16,987 nucleotides of DNA, taken from Natronohydrobacter sp. Its GTDB lineage: Bacteria > Pseudomonadota > Alphaproteobacteria > Rhodobacterales > Rhodobacteraceae. The stretch covers positions 1-16,987 of the forward strand of contig SKGU01000296.1 of NCBI GenBank assembly GCA_007117255.1, read 5' to 3'. The number at the start of each line of letters is the position of its first letter. The first letter of the stretch is position 1. Below are positions 13,362 to 16,987 of this stretch, piece by piece. Both the position numbers and the translations under genes were made by a program. The notes beneath the pieces were generated by a model. That model was not told the origin of the DNA. It worked only from the letters and a program-made list of their open reading frames with translations, and searched no databases.

Positions 13362-14000
13362 ATGCAGATCGCGCTGACGCCAGAAACGTTGCTGCAAGCC
13401 TATCGGCTTGGCGTGTTTCCGATGGCTGAAAGCCGGGACGATCCGCGCTTGTTGTGGTTCGATCCGGTGCTGCGCGGTATCCTGCCCCTTGACGGGCTTC
13501 ATCTGTCGCGCAGCCTGCGCCGCCGGATCCGTGCAGAGCCGTTCCAGCTGACGTTGGATACTGCTTTTACGGATGTGCTTGACGGCTGCGCTGATCGCCC
13601 TTCGACCTGGATCAACCGCGAAATCAGGGCGTTGTTCGTGGCGCTGCACGCACAGGGCCACGCACATTCCATTGAGGTATGGGACAATGCAGAACTGGTA
13701 GGCGGGGTCTATGGCCTGGCCATCGGGGGCGTGTTTTGCGGTGAAAGCATGTTCTCACGCAGGACGGACGCATCCAAAATCGCATTGGGCTATCTGGTCA
13801 CGCATTTGCGCAGTTGCGGTTTCGGACTGTTTGATACGCAATATCTGACAGAGCATCTGGCCAGCCTCGGCGGTATCGAGATCCCCCGCGCGCAGTATCG
13901 CGCTTTGTTGTCAGAAAATCTGCTTGCCGATGCGGCCTTTCATCGGTTGCCCTTGCCCACAGCTCAGGACGTGGTGCAGCGCAACACCCAAAGGTCATAG
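13362..14000 (+). CDS. aat: Leucyl/phenylalanyl-tRNA--protein transferase
   Basis: Aat transfers leucine or phenylalanine from tRNA to the N-terminus of proteins beginning with lysine or arginine, marking them for ClpAP through ClpS (bacterial N-end rule). The 212-residue product has the expected motifs: LLQAYRLGVFPMAES near the N-terminus, LLWFDPVLRGILPLD, GGVYGLAIGGVFCGESMFSRRTDASKIAL (about 110-138), and LFDTQYLTEHLASLGGIEIPRAQY. Length and order are normal for the family. It begins 9 bases after nusB without an obvious strong ribosome binding site, so translation may depend on coupling. Its last 37 bases overlap the 3' end of the opposing DUF2155 gene. Confidence 0.95.
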   Translation: MQIALTPETLLQAYRLGVFPMAESRDDPRLLWFDPVLRGILPLDGLHLSRSLRRRIRAEPFQLTLDTAFTDVLDGCADRPSTWINREIRALFVALHAQGHAHSIEVWDNAELVGGVYGLAIGGVFCGESMFSRRTDASKIALGYLVTHLRSCGFGLFDTQYLTEHLASLGGIEIPRAQYRALLSENLLADAAFHRLPLPTAQDVVQRNTQRS

Positions 14001-14353
14001 CGCGCATGATCCAATGCGTTCAGCGCCGGGCTGGACGCGATCATCCAACCAGAGAATATGATTTGATCTGCGCGCGTGTCGAAAATGTCGATCCAGGCAT
14101 AGGCTTCGCCAGCCGGGTTCTCGACCGGGTAGCGGCATTCCTCCATCATCACGATCAGATGCCCGACCCGCGCTTCGCCACCGCGCGACAGCGTGATATC
14201 TTCGCTTGTACCTGCAACCCTGTCCAGACCGCGCAGCACGGCTCCTTCGGCTGACGCAACCCGATCAGATGCAGTGGGTACTTCAATTTCTTGTGCCAAG
14301 GCAGAAAAAGCAAAAGCACCAAGCGCAATCGCTGCAACAGACAAGCGTATCAT
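13964..14353 (-). CDS. Secreted DUF2155 family protein
   Basis: The 129-residue product starts with a signal peptide (LSVAAIALGAFAFSALAQ, cleavage near residue 20), so it is probably periplasmic. The mature part contains the DUF2155 core, AVLRGLDRVAGTSEDITLSRGGEARVGHLIVMMEECRYPVENPAGEAYAWIDIFDTRADQIIFSGWMIASSPALNALDHARYDLWVLRC. The conserved cysteines, E/RECRYP and LRC, could form a disulfide. The molecular role is unknown. The family typically lies beside the NDUFA12-like gene in Rhodobacteraceae, as here, 83 bp downstream of it in the same direction. The 3' end overlaps aat by 37 bases tail to tail, and no terminator is seen between them. Confidence 0.9.
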   Translation of the reverse strand: MIRLSVAAIALGAFAFSALAQEIEVPTASDRVASAEGAVLRGLDRVAGTSEDITLSRGGEARVGHLIVMMEECRYPVENPAGEAYAWIDIFDTRADQIIFSGWMIASSPALNALDHARYDLWVLRCTTS

Positions 14354-14436
14354 GGTTCAACGCCGTCCGTATGGCTGATGGGACCGCTGCACAAGACGAA
14401 ACAGGCGCAACGCCGCGCGCACAGGCTGGCTGAGGT

Positions 14437-14811
14437 TCATTCTGGGCTCCACGCCTCGTAGTCCTTGCGAGGGGCGGGGTTGACGCGACGGATCGAGCCT
14501 TGGGGGGCATAGGCGCGCGGCGTGCCGGTCAGGTTTTCCTGATGGGGTTTTTCCCAATCCTTGCGCACAAGCGGTTTGTCTTGCGGCGTTTCATCCCAGG
14601 TATGATGCAGCCAGCCGTGCCAGTCGGGAGAAATGCGGCTGGCTTCAGATTCGCCGTTATATATTACCCAGCGTTTCTTGTTGTCCTGCGAACGGTAATA
14701 GACATTGCCCTGTTCGTCCTCGCCGACTTTCACGCCATAGCGCCAGGTGAAAAAAGCGGTGTTGAGCGTGGAGAAATTCCACCATGTGAGAAAGCGCAGC
14801 AGGAATTTCAT
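14437..14811 (-). CDS. NADH:ubiquinone oxidoreductase subunit NDUFA12 family
   Basis: This 124-residue protein is the bacterial relative of the mitochondrial complex I accessory subunit NDUFA12 (B17.2). It is expected to bind the peripheral arm of complex I on the cytoplasmic face and assist assembly or stability. Family features visible are TLNTAFFTWRYGVKVGEDEQGNVYYRS, KKRWVIYNGESEASRISPDWHGWLHHTWDETP, and a C-terminal proline-rich tail with GTPRAYAPQGSIRR and DYEAWSPE. NDUFA12 homologues are restricted mainly to alphaproteobacteria and mitochondria, which supports the lineage call. AAGGTGG five bases before the ATG supports the start. It is encoded away from the nuo operon, and the DUF2155 gene follows it. 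Confidence 0.95.
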   Translation of the reverse strand: MKFLLRFLTWWNFSTLNTAFFTWRYGVKVGEDEQGNVYYRSQDNKKRWVIYNGESEASRISPDWHGWLHHTWDETPQDKPLVRKDWEKPHQENLTGTPRAYAPQGSIRRVNPAPRKDYEAWSPE

Positions 14812-14919
14812 GGGCCACCTTTTTCGATGCGGGCTGGTCTTGACGCCTTATGCACCAACGGGGGCGGGAAATCCAGAGCCAAGCCGCAGCATGCGACGCC
14901 TGTTCGAGCCGGGACTGGC

Positions 14920-14948
14920 TTGGACGTCTAGGGATCGCCGCCTATATC
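14920..14948 (+). promoter_or_regulatory. Housekeeping-type promoter of msrB
   Basis: TTGGAC (14920-14925), a 17-bp spacer and TATATC (14943-14948) form a good sigma-70-type promoter. RNA would begin near 14955, about 25 bases before the msrB ATG at 14980. Confidence 0.65.
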
Positions 14949-14979
14949 ACATGGGTATCCCCAACACAGAGGTTTGCCC

Positions 14980-15423
14980 ATGTCACGGTTTGAACGTCGC
15001 CCCGAAGTCATCGAGGCCTTGAACCCTGTCCAGTATCATGTGACGCAGGAAAATGGCACCGAGCGGCCCTGGACAGGGGAATATAACGACCACAAGGCGG
15101 CAGGCATCTATGTTGATGTGGTGTCCGGCGAACCGTTGTTTGCATCCTCTGACAAGTTCGAATCGGGTTGCGGCTGGCCAAGTTTTACCAAACCGCTGAG
15201 CGCCACGCATATCGTTGAGAAGACAGACACTTCGCATGGGATGGTGCGCGTTGAAGTACGCTCGCGCGATGGTGACAGCCATCTGGGTCATGTCTTTCCC
15301 GACGGGCCGCGCGAGGCGGGGGGCTTGCGGTATTGCATCAACTCTGCCAGCCTGCGCTTCATCGCGCGCGAGGATATGGAAGCGGAGGGCTACGGCGATT
15401 GGCTTGATCAGGTGGACCGCTAG
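14980..15423 (+). CDS. msrB: Peptide-methionine (R)-S-oxide reductase MsrB
   Basis: MsrB reduces the R epimer of methionine sulfoxide in oxidised proteins, using thioredoxin. The 147-residue product has SGCGWPSF (62-69), SHLGHVFPDGP (100-110), and RYCINSASLRF (117-127) with catalytic C119. C64 is the likely resolving cysteine. The two CxxC pairs that bind structural zinc in many MsrBs are absent: the first position reads VDVVSG and the second RSRDGDSHLGH, so this is the zinc-free form. No signal peptide is present, indicating a cytoplasmic enzyme. The ATG at 14980 has AGAGG seven bases upstream; a TTG two codons earlier is less likely. selO follows 63 bp downstream in the same direction. Confidence 0.95.
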   Translation: MSRFERRPEVIEALNPVQYHVTQENGTERPWTGEYNDHKAAGIYVDVVSGEPLFASSDKFESGCGWPSFTKPLSATHIVEKTDTSHGMVRVEVRSRDGDSHLGHVFPDGPREAGGLRYCINSASLRFIAREDMEAEGYGDWLDQVDR

Positions 15424-15486
15424 ACTGGACCAGCGGCATCCGCAGGATTAGCTACCCGCCAGACCTTTCTCGCCAAGGAGCCATCC

Positions 15487-16944
15487 ATGCCGATCTCTCG
15501 TCGGTTCGAGAACAGCTATGCCGAAGATTTGCAGGGCCTTTATGTGCCATGGCAGGGACAGGACTGGCCCGATCCGGGGCTTTTGCTGATCAATACACCG
15601 CTGGCACAAGAGCTCGGCCTTGATGCTCAGGCGTTGCAAAGCCCGGAAGGTGTGGCGATGTTGTCGGGCCATGCGTTGCCCGATAGCGCGCGTCCACTGG
15701 CGCAAGCCTATGCCGGACATCAGTTTGGCGGGTTTTCGCCCCAGCTTGGGGATGGGCGCGCGCTTTTGGTGGGCGAAATCATCGACCCGCAAGGCCATCG
15801 CTGGGACTTGCATCTGAAAGGGTCCGGGCGCACGCCTTTTGCACGCGGCGGTGATGGTCGGGCTGTTCTTGGGCCGGTGCTGCGCGAATACCTGATTTCC
15901 GAAGCCATGTCGGCGCTGGGCGTTCCGACCACCCGCGCATTGGCGGCCTGTACGACAGGCGAAAAGGTCTTGCGACAATTCGGGCCAGAGCCGGGGGCTG
16001 TGCTGGCGCGCACTGCCGCCAGCCATCTGCGCGTTGGTACATTTCAATTCTTTGCCGCGCGTGGCGAAAAGGACAAGCTGCGCCTGCTTCTGGATTATGC
16101 CGTGGCCCGCCACGACCCTGATCTGACAGGCGCATCGGATGCGGCCTTGCGGTTTCTGGGGCGTGTGGGCGCGCGGCAGGCGCGGCTGGTGGCACAATGG
16201 ATGGGGCTTGGCTTCATTCATGGGGTGATGAACACCGACAACACCACTATTTCCGGTGAAACCATCGACTATGGCCCATGCGCCTTCATGGACCGCTATG
16301 ATCCGGCCACGGTGTTCAGTTCAATTGATCAGATGGGTCGCTACGCTTACGGAAACCAGCCTGCCATCGTGTTGTGGAACCTTGCACGGCTGGCAGAAGC
16401 GCTCTTGCCGCTGATCGATACGGATGAAGAGCGCGCGATAGCGCGCGCAAGCGAGGTGATCGAGGATACGCGCGCCATATATCGCCGCGCATGGCTAGAG
16501 GTTTTTTCCCGCAAACTTGGGCTTGATGCTCCTGATGAAACCCTGATTGACGGTATGCACGAACTTTGGACGGGGCAGGGTGTTGATTTCACGAGTTTCT
16601 TCCGCGCATTGCCGGATGCTTTGAACGGCAGGACAGAAGGTTTGGCCGATCTGTTTGAGACACCGGGCGATACGCTGACAGCGTGGTTGGCGCAGTATCG
16701 GGCCGCGATATCAGACCCAGATAGGGCGATCGCGCGGATGAGTGAGTGTAATCCGGTTTACATTCCGCGCAATCATCTGGTGGAAGAGGCGCTGTCTGCG
16801 GCAAGCGAGAAGGGGGACATGGCCCCGTTCACGGCACTTCTGGCACGGGTTCAAGCGCCTTTTTCGCCGGTCGATGGGGCGGAACGCTATGCACAGCCTG
16901 CCCCGACGGATGCGCCTCAGATCGTGACATTCTGCGGCACCTGA
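15487..16944 (+). CDS. selO: Protein adenylyltransferase SelO (YdiU/UPF0061)
   Basis: SelO is a pseudokinase-fold enzyme that transfers AMP from ATP to protein serine, threonine or tyrosine, and is linked to redox control through protein glutathionylation. The 485-residue product has normal family length. Key elements are YAGHQFGGFSPQLGDGRA (75-92), HLKGSGRTPFARGGDGRA with ATP-binding K111, VPTTRALA, and the active-site stretch MNTDNTTISGETIDYGPCAFMDRYDP. There D251, N252 and D261 align with the catalytic base and metal ligands known in the Pseudomonas enzyme (D252, N253, D262). The C-terminal TFCGT has the cysteine that replaces selenocysteine of eukaryotic SelO. AAGGAG six bases before the ATG supports the start. 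It is probably co-transcribed with msrB. Only 43 bases follow before the window ends. Confidence 0.95.
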   Translation: MPISRRFENSYAEDLQGLYVPWQGQDWPDPGLLLINTPLAQELGLDAQALQSPEGVAMLSGHALPDSARPLAQAYAGHQFGGFSPQLGDGRALLVGEIIDPQGHRWDLHLKGSGRTPFARGGDGRAVLGPVLREYLISEAMSALGVPTTRALAACTTGEKVLRQFGPEPGAVLARTAASHLRVGTFQFFAARGEKDKLRLLLDYAVARHDPDLTGASDAALRFLGRVGARQARLVAQWMGLGFIHGVMNTDNTTISGETIDYGPCAFMDRYDPATVFSSIDQMGRYAYGNQPAIVLWNLARLAEALLPLIDTDEERAIARASEVIEDTRAIYRRAWLEVFSRKLGLDAPDETLIDGMHELWTGQGVDFTSFFRALPDALNGRTEGLADLFETPGDTLTAWLAQYRAAISDPDRAIARMSECNPVYIPRNHLVEEALSAASEKGDMAPFTALLARVQAPFSPVDGAERYAQPAPTDAPQIVTFCGT

Positions 16945-16987
16945 TGAGCTTGCTTTCAGGCAGGCCAAAACCGCCCGCCCAATTGCC

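Noticed and set aside
16433..16452. GCGCGC-rich inverted repeat inside selO
   Set aside because: It lies in conserved coding sequence and arises easily from the high-GC codon usage here (GCG/CGC), so it is not evidence of a separate element.

Overview
This window looks like chromosome from an alphaproteobacterium of the Rhodobacteraceae (Rhodobacter/Roseobacter type). The evidence is gene content and synteny: rnhB next to a CcrM-type GANTC methyltransferase, an RpoE/ChrR singlet-oxygen pair beside its five-gene target operon in the order I recall from Rhodobacter sphaeroides, a gene-transfer-agent-type endolysin/holin pair, ribB-ribH-nusB, and aat/DUF2155/NDUFA12/msrB. Coding density is high. 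No tRNA, rRNA, CRISPR array or insertion sequence was seen, and no gene-free stretch exceeds 300 bases.

Layout. Positions 23-907 hold two divergent small secreted proteins of unknown function. Positions 955-2794 hold rnhB and ccrM; the 115-bp gap between them carries three GANTC sites. Two back-to-back terminators (2853-2924) separate ccrM from a minus-strand block: an AhpD/carboxymuconolactone-decarboxylase-like protein, chrR and rpoE. On the other side of a divergent promoter region a tightly coupled plus-strand operon (4829-9447) encodes a FAD oxidoreductase, a DUF1365 protein, an MFS transporter, a DUF3833 protein and an SDR. Both directions carry TGATCC-N18-TAAC elements, matching my recollection of the sigma-E consensus of R. 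sphaeroides. The whole block therefore reads as an autoregulated singlet-oxygen/lipid-damage response.

A 30-bp perfect GTAG-ended palindrome overlaps the stop codon of the last operon gene. Next come a DUF3775 protein and, on the minus strand, an overlapping holin/endolysin pair like the lysis cassette that releases gene transfer agent particles. A 192-bp divergent gap with GC-rich hairpins leads into ribB (with a degenerate GTP cyclohydrolase II-like C-terminal domain), ribH, nusB and aat. aat ends in a 37-bp tail-to-tail overlap with a secreted DUF2155 protein that lies downstream of an NDUFA12-type complex I accessory subunit. The window closes with msrB, behind a recognisable housekeeping promoter, and selO. 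Both are redox-linked and probably co-transcribed.

The best leads are the paired sigma-E promoters, the unassigned members of the stress operon, the helically phased GANTC cluster before ccrM, the FNR-like box before the AhpD-like gene, and the palindromic repeat. I found no clearly unprecedented system. Most of the window is recognisable Rhodobacteraceae biology with several under-studied genes.
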